Of a stretch of 64,000 nt of DNA, positions 7,555-17,317 are shown one piece after another. The stretch is from assembly GCF_036346855.1 (NCBI RefSeq), contig NZ_CP107841.1:1612001-1676000 (forward strand). Reading direction: 5' to 3'. The position numbers and the translations under genes were made by a program. Positions within the stretch are counted from its first letter, which is position 1; each line of letters opens with the position of its first letter. Below the pieces are notes generated by a model. The model did no database searches. It saw only the letters and a program-made list of their open reading frames with translations, and was not told where the DNA came from. The stretch is from Streptomyces europaeiscabiei (lineage in GTDB: Bacteria; Actinomycetota; Actinomycetes; Streptomycetales; Streptomycetaceae).

Positions 7555-8013
7555 TCAGGTCTCCTGTGGACCGCCTGCGGTGACCGGCTGTACGGGGGCC
7601 GTCCACGGAAGTTCGATCGCCACCGTCTTGCCGCCCTCCCGGGTGGGTCTGACGCTCAGTCTGCCGCCGAACTCGGCCGTCAGCCAGCGAATGATGACCA
7701 TGCCCCGGCCGTTGTCCTGCTGGACGGCGGCCGGCAGACGTTTCGGAAAGCGTGGATGGCTGTCGGTGACACCGATGCGCAGGTGCTCGTCCCGGTCGAG
7801 CGCGAGGTCCACGGTGAAGGTGGGCGACTGCCCCAGCGTGTGCTGGACGGCGTTGGTGGCGAGTTCGGACACGATCAGGCGCACGGTGTCCGCGATGTCC
7901 GTGTCGCCCGGCAGGCCCCATTCGGCGAGCACACTGGCGACGTAGTTCCGGGCTGCGGACACCGAGGCGGGATCGCTCGGCAGAGTGACGGATGCTTCCA
8001 GGTGATCTGCCAT
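7555..8013 (-). CDS. ATP-binding protein, RsbW/SpoIIAB-like HATPase
   Basis: 152 residues with a GHKL ATPase fold: the N-box helix RLIVSELATNAVQHT and the G-box DNGRGMVIIRWLTAEFGGRLSV. This is the class of small serine-kinase or anti-sigma-like proteins abundant in Streptomyces. The ATG at 8013 (MADHLEASVTLPSDP) has AAGGGA upstream; the frame stays open much farther upstream only by composition. It is divergent from the XRE/DUF397 pair, an arrangement repeated many times in streptomycete genomes. The partner is unknown. Confidence 0.88.
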   Translation of the reverse strand: MADHLEASVTLPSDPASVSAARNYVASVLAEWGLPGDTDIADTVRLIVSELATNAVQHTLGQSPTFTVDLALDRDEHLRIGVTDSHPRFPKRLPAAVQQDNGRGMVIIRWLTAEFGGRLSVRPTREGGKTVAIELPWTAPVQPVTAGGPQET

Positions 8014-8260
8014 GGCGAGGCGTCCCTTTCCCACGGGACCGGTGTCCGACAGGGAGCGGATGGTTCGACTACGGTCCCGGACTGGTGCTTCGCGCCAGAC
8101 TGCCACTACCTGGGCCGTGTCGAGGGGCGATCCACCAAGATGTGCATATATCTGTCGCTCGAAGCGGTGAACCATCCGACGGCCGACCGTATTTGGGTGG
8201 GGTTTTCGTCCATCCTCTGTCGTCACCCCGACTTCGCGCGCCGGGCGGAAGGAGAAACCC

Positions 8261-9121
8261 ATGCAGTACGGTCCGGCGGTGCGCCGCCGCAAGCTCGGTG
8301 CGGAGTTGCGCGTCCTGCGCACCCGTTCCGCGCTCACCAGTATCGAGGCGGCCCTTCGCGTGGGCTGGCACCAGTCCAAGGTGAGCCGGATCGAGACGGG
8401 CGCCAGCGGGGTGAAGCCCGCGGACGTACGCAAGCTGCTCGACGCGTACGGGGTGGACGACACCGAGTTACGGGAGCTGCTCCTGGCGTTGGCGGGCTCC
8501 GAGGACGGCGGCGGGCGGCACAACTGGTGGCACGCGTACCGGGGCGTACTGCCGCCGACGTACCGGGACTTCATCAGCCTGGAGTCGCAGGCCGGGGGGA
8601 TGCGGACGCTGGAGACCTCGGTGGTGCCGGGTCTGCTGCAGATCCCCGAGTACGCGCGGGCGGTGACACGGGCCGCGGTGGAGGGGCTGGAAGACGACAA
8701 ACTGGACGCGCTCGTGGAGGTGCGGCTCGCACGGCAGGAAGTTCTGCGCGGGAAGCCGCCGATGGAGCTGAGCGCCGTGCTCGACGAGAGCGTTCTCCGA
8801 CGTGAGGTGGGCGGTCCCGAGATCATGGCCCGGCAGCTGGTCCGTCTGGTCGAGGCGGCGCGGCTGCCTCAGGTGCGACTGCAGGTACTCCCGTTCACTG
8901 CCGGGGCGCACATCGGCGTCACCGGACCTTTCGTAATTTTCTCATTTCCGAGCACATCCGATCTGGACGTGGTTGTTCTCGACCACTTGACGAGTAGCCT
9001 CTATCTCGAACGGAAAGAAGACCTCAAGGCGTATGTCGAGGCCTTCAACACCCTTCAGATCCACGCCCTTTCGCCCGAGGACTCGTTGGATTACATCGCC
9101 GGGCTAGCCGCCGGCGCGTAA
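8261..9121 (+). CDS. XRE-type helix-turn-helix regulator with DUF5753 domain
   Basis: 286 residues. The N-terminal XRE helix-turn-helix is at about residues 8-62 (LGAELRVLRTRSALTSIEAALRVGWHQSKVSRIETGASG). The C-terminal DUF5753 domain (YRDFISLESQAGGMRTLETSVVPGLLQIPEYAR ...) is typical. Such proteins act with a small DUF397 protein, encoded next with a 9-bp gap. The ribosome site GGAAGGAG lies 7 nt before the ATG. BldB/WhiJ-type sets of this kind influence development and antibiotic production; the specific target is unknown. Confidence 0.93.
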   Translation: MQYGPAVRRRKLGAELRVLRTRSALTSIEAALRVGWHQSKVSRIETGASGVKPADVRKLLDAYGVDDTELRELLLALAGSEDGGGRHNWWHAYRGVLPPTYRDFISLESQAGGMRTLETSVVPGLLQIPEYARAVTRAAVEGLEDDKLDALVEVRLARQEVLRGKPPMELSAVLDESVLRREVGGPEIMARQLVRLVEAARLPQVRLQVLPFTAGAHIGVTGPFVIFSFPSTSDLDVVVLDHLTSSLYLERKEDLKAYVEAFNTLQIHALSPEDSLDYIAGLAAGA

Positions 9122-9130
9122 GGAGGCACC

Positions 9131-9355
9131 ATGTCCGCTCTGCCTCGGAACGTACCCACCAGTACCGAACTGCTCGGAGTGCGATGGCTGCGCAGCAGCC
9201 GCAGTACAGGGATGAACAACTGTGTGGAGACGGCCCGTCCCTGGTCCGGCCGCTGGGCCGGCCTGGTCGCCGTACGCGACTCGAAGAACACGGCGGGGCC
9301 CGCCCTGCTGTTCGACCCCGATGCCTGGGAGGGATTCATCACCACGCTGCGGTGA
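9131..9355 (+). CDS. DUF397 domain protein (WhiJ partner type)
   Basis: 74 residues with the DUF397 hallmarks: WLRSSRSTGMNNCVETA, a central VAVRDSKN, and a terminal FDPDAWEGFITTLR. It is encoded immediately after the XRE/DUF5753 gene with its own AGGAGG ribosome site. DUF397 proteins are thought to bind or antagonise the cognate XRE regulator. Full length for the family. Confidence 0.93.
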   Translation: MSALPRNVPTSTELLGVRWLRSSRSTGMNNCVETARPWSGRWAGLVAVRDSKNTAGPALLFDPDAWEGFITTLR

Positions 9356-9412
9356 CCACCACCGACAGCGTTCGTACTTCCGCTTACGGCGACGCTCGGC
9401 CGGGACGCCGAC

Positions 9413-10543
9413 TCACGGTCGCGTATCGCCGACGATCCGCACGGCTCGGTCGATCTGCCCCTCCGTGAGATCCGCGCGGGCCGTCAACCGCAGCCGCGAG
9501 ACGCCGTCGGGTACCGACGGTGGGCGGAAACAGCCGACGGCGAGACCCGCCGCCCGGCAGTCCGCCGCCCACCGGACCGCCTGATCCGGCGACGGCGCGC
9601 GTACGGACACCACGGCGGCGTCGGGCCGCACCGCTTCATGGCCCGACGCCGTCAGCCGTGTGTGCAGCTCCCTCGCCACCGCGCGAGCCCGCGCGGCCCG
9701 CTCCGGCTCGCGGCGCAGCAGCCGGAGCGCGGCGAGCGCCGCGCCGGTCGAGGACGGGGCGAGGCCCGTGTCGAAGATGAACGTGCGGGCCGCGTTGACC
9801 AGGTGGTCGATGACGTGCGCCGGGCCGAGGACGGCACCGCCCTGGCTGCCCAGCGACTTCGACAGCGTGACCGTCACGACGACGTCCGGGGCGCCCGCGA
9901 GCCCCGCCGCGTGCGGCGCGCCCCGGCCCCCGTCGCCCAGGACACCGAGCCCGTGGGCATCGTCCACGACGAGCCCGGCGCCGTACTCCCGGCAGGCGGC
10001 GGCGAGTCCGGCCAGCGGGGCGGCGTCGCCGTCCACGGAGAAGACCGTGTCGGAGACGGCGATGGCAGGTCCACGGCCGCCCGTGCCGAGCGTCTTGCGG
10101 ACCGCCTCCGGGTCGGCGTGGGCCACCACCTGGGTGGTGCCCCGGGCCAGCCGGCAGCCGTCGATGAGGGAGGCGTGGTTGCCCGCGTCCGAGACGATCA
10201 GGGAGCCGTGCGGCGCGAGCGCGGTCACGGCGGCGAGATTGGCGGCATAGCCGGACGAGAAGACGAGGGCCGCCTCGAAGCCGCAGAAGTCGGCCAGTTC
10301 CCGCTCCAGCTCGCCGTGCAGCTCGGTGGTGCCGGTGACGAGCCGGGATCCGGTGGCCCCGCCGCCCCAGCGGCGCGCGGCCTCGGCGGCGCCCTCGGTG
10401 ATCTCGGGGTGCCGGGCGAGACCGAGGTAGTCGTTGCTCGCCAGGTCGAGGAGCGGCGAGTCGGCGGGACGGGGGCGCAGGGTGCGTACGAGCCCGGCCC
10501 GGCGACGCGCCGACGCCTGCTCGTCGATCCAGCCGAACGCCAT
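9413..10543 (-). CDS. bioF: 8-amino-7-oxononanoate synthase
   Basis: PLP enzyme condensing pimeloyl-ACP/CoA with alanine, the first committed ring-forming step to biotin. 376 residues. Features seen: [17 protein letters not shown] near the N-terminus, [28 protein letters not shown], the cofactor Asp in [12 protein letters not shown], and the PLP lysine in [17 protein letters not shown] 10543 (MAFGWIDEQ) with GGAGG upstream is preferred over a longer frame. It is divergent from bioB-bioA-bioD, so the four genes share one control region. Confidence 0.96.
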   Translation of the reverse strand: MAFGWIDEQASARRRAGLVRTLRPRPADSPLLDLASNDYLGLARHPEITEGAAEAARRWGGGATGSRLVTGTTELHGELERELADFCGFEAALVFSSGYAANLAAVTALAPHGSLIVSDAGNHASLIDGCRLARGTTQVVAHADPEAVRKTLGTGGRGPAIAVSDTVFSVDGDAAPLAGLAAACREYGAGLVVDDAHGLGVLGDGGRGAPHAAGLAGAPDVVVTVTLSKSLGSQGGAVLGPAHVIDHLVNAARTFIFDTGLAPSSTGAALAALRLLRREPERAARARAVARELHTRLTASGHEAVRPDAAVVSVRAPSPDQAVRWAADCRAAGLAVGCFRPPSVPDGVSRLRLTARADLTEGQIDRAVRIVGDTRP

Positions 10544-10737
10544 GGGTCCTCCGGGGTGATGTGGGCAGCCCGCGGCGCCGGGCCGTCGTGGACGGCGCGA
10601 GGGCTTTTGTAGGCAGTGCACAGACACTAACGGCACGACCGGCCGCCCACGATGTGGTGATACCCACACGTCGATCCCACTCTGTTGTCCGAACTCTCCT
10701 TGGCCGGGAGCGGCCTGGTAGGACAGGATCGGCTCTC

Positions 10738-11988
10738 ATGGACCTGCTGAACACGCTGGTGGACAAGGGGCTCCGGCGCGAGCCGCTGAGCCGTGCCGAG
10801 GCGCTCGCCGTTCTCGGCACCTCCGACGACGAGCTGTTGGACGTGGTGGCCGCGGCCGGGAAGGTGCGCCGACACTGGTACGGGCGCCGGGTGAAACTGA
10901 ACTATCTGGTCAACCTCAAGTCCGGCCTCTGCCCCGAGGACTGCTCCTACTGCTCCCAGCGGCTCGGCTCCACGGCCGGCATCCTCAAGTACAGCTGGCT
11001 CAAGCCCGACGAGGCCTCCAAGGCCGCCGCCGCCGGGCTCGCCGGTGGCGCCAAGCGGGTCTGTCTGGTGGCGTCCGGGCGCGGTCCGACCGACCGGGAC
11101 GTGGACCGGGTCTCCGACACCATCAAGACCATCAAGGACCAGAACGAGGGCGTCGAGGTGTGTGCCTGCCTCGGCCTGCTCTCCGACGGCCAGGCCGAAC
11201 GCCTGCGCGAGGCCGGCGCGGACGCCTACAACCACAACCTGAACACGTCCGAGGCGACGTACGGCGAGATCACGACGACGCACACGTACGCCGATCGGGT
11301 GGACACCGTCCAGAAGGCGCACGCGGCGGGCCTGTCGGCCTGTTCGGGCCTGATCGCGGGCATGGGCGAGAGCGACGAGGACCTGGTCGACGTGGTCTTC
11401 TCGCTGCGCGAACTGGACCCCGACTCGGTGCCGGTCAACTTCCTGATCCCGTTCGAGGGCACGCCGCTCGCCAAGGAGTGGAACCTCACCCCGCAGCGCT
11501 GTCTGCGGATCCTGGCGATGGTGCGGTTCGTCTGCCCGGACAGCGAGGTGCGGATCGCGGGCGGCCGCGAGGTCCATCTCCGCACGATGCAGCCGCTCGC
11601 CCTGCACCTGGCCAACTCGATCTTCCTCGGCGACTACCTCACCAGCGAGGGCCAGGCCGGCAAGGCCGACCTGGAGATGATCGCGGACGCCGGCTTCGAG
11701 GTGGAGGGCGCCGATCAGGTGACGCTGCCGGAGCACCGGGCGAACGTCACCGCAGGCGGGGGCTGCGGGTCCCGGGAGAGCGCCGGGTGCGGGTCGCACG
11801 AGGGGGGCGGCTGCGGGTCGCACGAGAGCGCGGGCGCGGGCGCGGGCTGCGGGTCGCACGCGGAGGGTGGTGCCTGCGGTTCCACGGCCGGGGCCCCGGC
11901 CGTGGAGACCTCGGCGGGCGAGGTTCGTTCGGATCTTGTGGCCGTACGCCGTCGGGGCGCCGGAACCGACCTCGCGCCCAATGCCTGA
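10738..11988 (+). CDS. bioB: Biotin synthase with a Cys/Gly-rich C-terminal tail
   Basis: Radical SAM enzyme inserting sulfur into dethiobiotin. The [4Fe-4S] motif [10 protein letters not shown] is near residue 65, with the usual [30 protein letters not shown] and RIAGGRE segments. It has 416 residues against about 350 for E. coli BioB. The extra C-terminal 75 residues contain five CGS motifs, three of them CGSH, in Gly/Ser/Glu-rich sequence, then a linker ending DLAPNA. The tail may bind metal or supply sulfur; this is inference. Its stop overlaps bioA by 8 nt. Confidence 0.95.
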   Translation: MDLLNTLVDKGLRREPLSRAEALAVLGTSDDELLDVVAAAGKVRRHWYGRRVKLNYLVNLKSGLCPEDCSYCSQRLGSTAGILKYSWLKPDEASKAAAAGLAGGAKRVCLVASGRGPTDRDVDRVSDTIKTIKDQNEGVEVCACLGLLSDGQAERLREAGADAYNHNLNTSEATYGEITTTHTYADRVDTVQKAHAAGLSACSGLIAGMGESDEDLVDVVFSLRELDPDSVPVNFLIPFEGTPLAKEWNLTPQRCLRILAMVRFVCPDSEVRIAGGREVHLRTMQPLALHLANSIFLGDYLTSEGQAGKADLEMIADAGFEVEGADQVTLPEHRANVTAGGGCGSRESAGCGSHEGGGCGSHESAGAGAGCGSHAEGGACGSTAGAPAVETSAGEVRSDLVAVRRRGAGTDLAPNA

Positions 11989-13288
11989 GCTGCCCGACCT
12001 GCCCGGCCCGCCCCACCTGGGCGTGCCCGAGCTGCTGGAGCTGGACCGGCGGCATGTGTGGCATCCGTACGGGCCCATGCCGGGCCGGCAGGAACCGCTC
12101 GTCGTGAAGTCGGCGAGCGGGGTCCGGCTGCAGCTCGCGGACGGCTCGGGTGAGCTGGTGGACGGCATGTCGTCCTGGTGGTCGGCCATCCACGGCTACA
12201 ACCACCCGGTGCTCAACGAGGCGGCGCGCGAGCAGCTCGGCCGGATGAGTCATGTCATGTTCGGCGGGCTCACCCATGAGCCCGCTGTGCGGCTGGCGAA
12301 GCACCTTGTCGACATGTCTCCCGAGGGGCTGGAGCATGTGTTCCTGGCCGACTCGGGGTCGGTCTCCGTCGAGGTCGCGGTCAAGATGTGCCTGCAGTAC
12401 TGGCGCTCGCTCGGCCGCCCCGGCAAGCGGCGTCTGCTGACCTGGCGCGGCGGCTATCACGGCGACACCTGGCAGCCGATGTCCGTGTGCGACCCCGAGG
12501 GCGGGATGCACGAGCTGTGGCAGGGCGTCCTGCCCCACCAGGTGTTCGTGGACACGCCGCCGACCGAGTACGAGGAGTCGTACGCGGAGCTGCTGCGCTC
12601 GGCGGTCGAGCGGCACGCCGGCGAACTGGCCGCCGTGATCGTGGAGCCCGTGGTGCAGGGCGCGGGCGGGATGCGGTTCCACTCCCCCGCGTATCTGCGG
12701 GTGCTGCGCGAGGCGTGCGACGCCCATGACGTGCTGCTGGTGTTCGACGAGATCGCGACCGGGTTCGGCCGCACGGGAGCGCTGTTCGCCGCCGACCACG
12801 CGGCGGTGACACCGGACGTGATGTGCGTCGGCAAGGCGCTGACCGGTGGTTATCTGACCATGGCGGCGGCCCTGTGCACCGCCCGGGTGGCCGACGGGAT
12901 CTCACGGGGCGAGGTGCCGGTGCTGGCCCACGGCCCCACCTTCATGGGCAATCCGCTGGCGGCTGCCGTCGCCTGTGCCTCGATCGAACTGCTGCTCGGT
13001 CAGGACTGGCTCGCGGAGGTCAAGCGGATCGAGACGGGGTTGCGGGAAGGTCTGGCGCCGGTGCGCGAGCTGCCGGGGGTGCGGGACGTACGTGTCCTCG
13101 GCGCGATCGGGGTCGTGCAGCTCGACCACACGGTGGACATGCGGGCCGCCACGGCGGCCGCGGTGGGCGAGGGCGTATGGCTGCGGCCGTTCCGTGATCT
13201 CGTCTACACGATGCCGCCGTACGTCACGGGCGACGAGGACGTGGCGCGGATCGCGCGCGCGGTGTGCGCGGCGGCGACGGCGGGATGA
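11981..13288 (+). CDS. bioA: Adenosylmethionine-8-amino-7-oxononanoate aminotransferase
   Basis: PLP transaminase converting KAPA to DAPA with SAM as amino donor. 435 residues. Seen: the N-terminal HVWHPYGPM, substrate-site [35 protein letters not shown], the PLP-contact [15 protein letters not shown], and the catalytic lysine in [16 protein letters not shown] 11981 overlaps the bioB end, and its stop overlaps the next possible start (ATGA at 13285), indicating a translationally coupled bioB-bioA-bioD operon. Confidence 0.96.
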   Translation: MPELPDLPGPPHLGVPELLELDRRHVWHPYGPMPGRQEPLVVKSASGVRLQLADGSGELVDGMSSWWSAIHGYNHPVLNEAAREQLGRMSHVMFGGLTHEPAVRLAKHLVDMSPEGLEHVFLADSGSVSVEVAVKMCLQYWRSLGRPGKRRLLTWRGGYHGDTWQPMSVCDPEGGMHELWQGVLPHQVFVDTPPTEYEESYAELLRSAVERHAGELAAVIVEPVVQGAGGMRFHSPAYLRVLREACDAHDVLLVFDEIATGFGRTGALFAADHAAVTPDVMCVGKALTGGYLTMAAALCTARVADGISRGEVPVLAHGPTFMGNPLAAAVACASIELLLGQDWLAEVKRIETGLREGLAPVRELPGVRDVRVLGAIGVVQLDHTVDMRAATAAAVGEGVWLRPFRDLVYTMPPYVTGDEDVARIARAVCAAATAG

Positions 13289-13302
13289 CGGAAAGGGATG
13301 AC

Positions 13303-14022
13303 ATGACGGTCCTGGTGATCACGGGGACGGGCACGGAGGTCGGCAAGACGGTCACCACGGCGGCCGTCGCGTCGGTGGCCCTGGCGTCCGGCCGGTCCGT
13401 GGCCGTCCTCAAACCCGCACAGACCGGTGTACGGCCGGACGAGCGCGGCGACGCGGACGAGGTGGCCCGGCTCTCGGGCGCCGTGACCGTCCGCGAACTC
13501 GCCCGCTATCCCGAGCCGTTGGCTCCCGCGACCGCCGCCCGGCGCTCCGGCCTCGCTCCGGTGCACCCCGAGGACGTCGCCGAGGCCGCTGCCAAACTGG
13601 CCGTCGACCACGCCCTGGTGCTGGTCGAGGGCGCGGGCGGTCTCCTCGTCCGCTTCGACGAGGCGGGCGGCACGCTGGCGGACACGGCCCGGCTGCTCGG
13701 CGCGCCGGTGCTCCTGGTCGCCTCCGCCGGGCTGGGCACCCTGAACACGACCGAACTGACGTCCCGCGAACTCGCCGTACGCGAGGTGGAGTTGGCGGGC
13801 GTGGTCATCGGCAGCTGGCCCACGTCCCCCGACCTGGCGTCCCGCTGCAACCTGGCGGACCTGCCGGTCGTGGCGAACGCTCCGCTGCTGGGGGCGGTGC
13901 CTGCGGGGGCGGGGGCGTTGGAGCCCCGCGAGTTCCGGGCGAGGGCCGGGGGTTGGCTGGCGCCGGCGCTGGGCGGGGTGTGGGATGCCGTTTCCTTCAG
14001 TGCCACGGGAGTTGCGCCGTAG
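13303..14022 (+). CDS. bioD: ATP-dependent dethiobiotin synthetase
   Basis: Closes the ureido ring of dethiobiotin with CO2 and ATP. The P-loop is at the start (VLVITGTGTEVGKTVTTAAVA), and VEGAGGLLVRFDE is the second family motif. 239 residues. I chose ATG 13303 because GAAAGGG lies 6 nt upstream; ATG 13285, overlapping the bioA stop, is an alternative adding six residues. Last gene of the operon; it converges on the LuxR-type gene. Confidence 0.95.
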   Translation: MTVLVITGTGTEVGKTVTTAAVASVALASGRSVAVLKPAQTGVRPDERGDADEVARLSGAVTVRELARYPEPLAPATAARRSGLAPVHPEDVAEAAAKLAVDHALVLVEGAGGLLVRFDEAGGTLADTARLLGAPVLLVASAGLGTLNTTELTSRELAVREVELAGVVIGSWPTSPDLASRCNLADLPVVANAPLLGAVPAGAGALEPREFRARAGGWLAPALGGVWDAVSFSATGVAP

Positions 14023-14069
14023 GGGTCCTGTGAGGGGCCCGCCGGGGGTTTCGTCGTGGCCGATCGCCC

Positions 14070-14088
14070 GGTTCCCCGCGCCCCTGAG
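14070..14088. repeat. Dispersed GGTTCCCCGCGCCCCTGAG repeat, copy 1
   Basis: A one-armed copy of a GC-rich intergenic repeat common in Streptomyces. A full hairpin copy is at 43354-43387 and a diverged copy near 51071-51098. It sits between the convergent bioD and regulator genes and may help end transcription. Confidence 0.5.
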
Positions 14089-14104
14089 GGAGCGCGCCCC
14101 GGCC

Positions 14105-16318
14105 TCACGTTTCCGCCTCCCCCAACAGCCGCACCAACTCGATCCTCGACCTGATCCCCAACCGGGAGAACACGCCCCGCAGATGGTGGTCGATCGTGCG
14201 CGGGCTCAGGAGCAACCTCGCGGCGATCTCCCGGTTGGTCGCGCCGTCCGCGGCCATGCGGGCGATCATGAGCTGCTGGGCCGTCAACCGGGTCGCGAGG
14301 TGCTCCGCGGCGGGGGCGGCGGAGGCGCGCTCACCCAGGGCGCGGAGTTCGGCGCGGGCCTGGGCCGCGCAGTGCGGGGAGCCGAAGTGGTCGAAGGCCT
14401 CCAGGGCGCTGTGGAGCCGGTCGCGGGCCTCGGTGCGGTTGCGGAGCCGTCGCAGGGCACTGCCGAAGAGCAGTTCGGTACGGGCGCGTTCGAAGTCACG
14501 GGTGCCGGCGGCGTGCAGGTCGAGGGCCGTGCGGTAGTGCTCGACGGCCTCCTCCCCGGTGGCGAGCAGCGCACGGCAGCGGGCGCTGAGGGCGAGGTCG
14601 TCGGCGCTGCGGACGGTGCGGGCCCAGCGGTCGTAGTCGGCGTGCGCGGCGCGGGCCACCCGGGTGTCGCCGGTGCGGACGGCGGCCTCGACGTAGTGCG
14701 GGGTGGCGATGTGCCGGACGGCCCGGTGTCCGTGCCCGGGGCCGAAGCCGGCGAGCGCGCGGAGGCGTGCGGCCGAGGCGGCGTACCGTCCGGTGCTCAG
14801 GTCGAGGAACGCGAGGGCGAACATGGCGAGCGCGGCGGGCAGTCCGAGGCCGCGTTCCAGGGCGTACGCACGGGCGGACTCGGCGCGCTCGCGGCAGACC
14901 TGCTCGTCGCCGGTGACGGCCGCGAACATCGCGAGGGCTGCCTGGAGATGGCAGGCCCCGTTGTCCTGCCCGGTGGCGTACGCCTGGCGCAGGGCGTCCA
15001 CGGTGGCGGCCTCGGCGGCCTTGGGGCGCCCGGTCCAGAACTCCGCGTAGGCCCGGAACTCCATCGCCTGCGGCACGGTGACCGTCTCTCCCCTGGCCCG
15101 CGCGGAGGCGGCGGCGCGGGCGGTGGCGGTGAAGGCGCGGGTGTGGTCGCCGAGGAGGAGGGCGGCGATCCCGGAGTGGATCAGCTGGGTGGGGTCGCCG
15201 CCGGGACCGCAGCGGCCGGCGGCGGCTTCGAGGACGTCCCGTGCGTCGTCGTAGCGTCCCTCGAACGCGGCGGCGAGTGCGCCGAGGGTGCTGGGCGGCA
15301 GGATGCCGAGGCTGTCGGCGACGGCGGCGGCCTCCCGGCAGCGGCGGAGGTCCCCCGTGTAGATGGCGGCCTCGGTGGCTCGTGCCAACAGATGGGCGGC
15401 CCTGTCCGGGGTGTGGTCGCCGACATGCCGGACGGCGGCGGTGAGCAGGGCGTCGAAGGCCTCGGCCGCGTTTCCCGCGCGCAGGGCGAGGAGGCCACCG
15501 AGGGCGTCGTCGTCGGTGGCGGCGACGAGGCGGCGGGCCCGGTCGCCGTCGCCCGACTGCCACGCCTCCGCAGCCGCCTGGGCCAGTAGGGGCATGCGTT
15601 CGGCCGGTTCGGGGGTGAGCGCGGCGGCGCGTTCGGCGAGGGCGGAGGCGAGGGTGGGGTCGCCGATGGCACGTGCCACCCGTGCCGCCAGGCGGAGTTC
15701 GGCGGTGAGGCGGCGGCTGGGTCCGAGGGCGGCGGCGGCCCGGTGCCAGGACCGGCCTGGTCTCTCGCCCTCACCGCTGAGGACCGCTGCGAGGAGGCGG
15801 TGGGCCTCGCGCCGGTCGGTCATGGACGCGGACTCGTACACGGCGATCCGGGTCCAGGCGTCCCGGAAGACGATGCCCCGGGTGGTGGCGTGCGCGAGGC
15901 CCGCCGCCTCCGCCGTGTCGAGGGGGCGGGTGTCGAGCCGGGCCGCGGTGACGGCACGCGCGTAGGCGTGGGTCGCGACCGGGTACTGGTCGGCGGCGGC
16001 GAGGAGCAGCAGGAAGCGGGTGTCGTCGGGCAGGGCCCGTACGTCCCGCCGGTGGCGTTGCAGCAGGGCGGGGGCCAGCGTCAGGGGCTCGGCGGGGAGC
16101 GGGTCGAGGCCCGTGAGCTGGCGTCGGGTCAGGGCGGCAGCGAGCTCCGCGGCGGCCCGCGGATCGCCGTGGGCGGCGTGCAGCAGGCGTACGCGCACGC
16201 CTTCGGACAGCGTGGGCGCGACGGCCGACGCTGCGTTCGGGCTCGACCACACGTTCATGGGGGGCGGTGGCGAGCGATGCGGAAGTTGTGGGGGGTTCAC
16301 CGGAGTCACCACGCTCAT
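14105..16318 (-). CDS. LuxR-family (LAL-like) regulator lacking the ATPase domain
   Basis: 737 residues. The C-terminus is a LuxR helix-turn-helix (LTAQQLMIARMAADGATNREIAARLLLSPRTIDHHLRGVFSRLGIRSRIEL). The middle is a long alpha-helical TPR-like region. The N-terminus starts at GVRVRLLHAAHGDPRAAAELAAALT, which matches the part of LAL regulators just after the nucleotide-binding domain; no Walker A is present. So it is either a naturally short member or a truncated LAL protein. Start ATG 16318 (GTG 16321 also possible). It is divergent from the secreted lipase at 16428 and may activate it, as LuxR-type LipR does in some streptomycetes. Confidence 0.85.
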   Translation of the reverse strand: MSVVTPVNPPQLPHRSPPPPMNVWSSPNAASAVAPTLSEGVRVRLLHAAHGDPRAAAELAAALTRRQLTGLDPLPAEPLTLAPALLQRHRRDVRALPDDTRFLLLLAAADQYPVATHAYARAVTAARLDTRPLDTAEAAGLAHATTRGIVFRDAWTRIAVYESASMTDRREAHRLLAAVLSGEGERPGRSWHRAAAALGPSRRLTAELRLAARVARAIGDPTLASALAERAAALTPEPAERMPLLAQAAAEAWQSGDGDRARRLVAATDDDALGGLLALRAGNAAEAFDALLTAAVRHVGDHTPDRAAHLLARATEAAIYTGDLRRCREAAAVADSLGILPPSTLGALAAAFEGRYDDARDVLEAAAGRCGPGGDPTQLIHSGIAALLLGDHTRAFTATARAAASARARGETVTVPQAMEFRAYAEFWTGRPKAAEAATVDALRQAYATGQDNGACHLQAALAMFAAVTGDEQVCRERAESARAYALERGLGLPAALAMFALAFLDLSTGRYAASAARLRALAGFGPGHGHRAVRHIATPHYVEAAVRTGDTRVARAAHADYDRWARTVRSADDLALSARCRALLATGEEAVEHYRTALDLHAAGTRDFERARTELLFGSALRRLRNRTEARDRLHSALEAFDHFGSPHCAAQARAELRALGERASAAPAAEHLATRLTAQQLMIARMAADGATNREIAARLLLSPRTIDHHLRGVFSRLGIRSRIELVRLLGEAET

Positions 16319-16427
16319 CACGTTACTTGCGAGTTAACCAACCAGTAAAGACCGGCGATTTCGCCGATGCGGCGCGCGTAGACCCCCCTGACACTCCAGA
16401 CGAACCCCACCCGTTTCAGGAGGCACC

Positions 16428-17114
16428 ATGCAGCGCCGCATGCGCCGTATCGCCACGGCCCTCGCGACCGTGACCACCACGCTCCTTCTGTCGCTCTCCT
16501 TCTCCACGACCTCGGCCCAGGCCGCGACCCACAATCCCGTGGTCTTCGTACACGGTCTGAGCAGTTCGTCCAGCAGCTGGGACGACTGGATCGCGTACTT
16601 CAAGGCCGACGGCTACACGTCCTCCGAGCTGTACTCCTGGTCCTACGACTGGGGTCAGTCCAACACCACGACCGCCGCACAGCTCAAGACCAAGATCCAG
16701 AGCGTGCTCGCCACGACGGGCGCCTCCAAGGTCGACGTGGTCGTCCACTCGATGGGCGCGCTCAGCTCCCGTTACTACCTCAAGAACCTCGGCGGGACGG
16801 CGTACGTGGACGACTTCGTCTCCACGGCCGGTGTGAACCACGGGACGACCGTCGCCGGCTGGTGTCGGTGGCTCTACACGTCCTGTGGCGAGATGTACAC
16901 CGGCAGTTCGTTCCTGACCTCGCTCAACTCGGGTGACGAGACGCCGGGCAGTGTGTCGTACGCCAGCTACTGGTCGAACTGCGACGACGCGCTCACCCCG
17001 GACACCTCGGCGATCCTCAGCGGCGCGACGAACGTCGAGGTCGGCTGTGTCTCGCACAACGACATGAACAACGACGAGGGCATCTACGACCAGGTCCGGG
17101 CCTTCATCGCCTGA
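16428..17114 (+). CDS. Secreted triacylglycerol lipase (alpha/beta hydrolase)
   Basis: 228 residues: a signal peptide ([27 protein letters not shown], cleavage after AQA) and a compact lipase domain. The oxyanion segment is [10 protein letters not shown], the nucleophile elbow is VVHSMGAL, the Asp is probably in the DETPG or CDDAL stretch, and the His is in [10 protein letters not shown]. Size and motifs match the class 2 lipases related to B. subtilis LipA. The ribosome site AGGAGG lies 5 nt before the ATG. It probably acts on extracellular esters. Confidence 0.92.
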   Translation: MQRRMRRIATALATVTTTLLLSLSFSTTSAQAATHNPVVFVHGLSSSSSSWDDWIAYFKADGYTSSELYSWSYDWGQSNTTTAAQLKTKIQSVLATTGASKVDVVVHSMGALSSRYYLKNLGGTAYVDDFVSTAGVNHGTTVAGWCRWLYTSCGEMYTGSSFLTSLNSGDETPGSVSYASYWSNCDDALTPDTSAILSGATNVEVGCVSHNDMNNDEGIYDQVRAFIA

Positions 17115-17317
17115 CCCTCCCGGCGGACGACACCTCGTACACCTCGTACACCCCGTGCCCGTCGCGTGGCCTCCTCCCCAGGGACACGCGGCGGGTGAGC
17201 CGTTTTCCCCGCCCTGGTCCACGAAGGGTGAGCCGGTGCTTCTCCGGGCCGTGACGGGTGAGCCGGTGCTTCCCGGGGGACAATCGCAGTATCTGCCGTC
17301 CTCTTCGGGAGGCCCTC

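Noticed and set aside
7555..8826. Longer HATPase frame of 423 codons
   Set aside because: Extends through the divergent XRE gene; homology and ribosome site support ATG 8013.
10544..10737. BirA-type biotin operator between bioF and bioB
   Set aside because: No TTGTAAAC-like half-sites; regulation probably differs, but no operator could be assigned.
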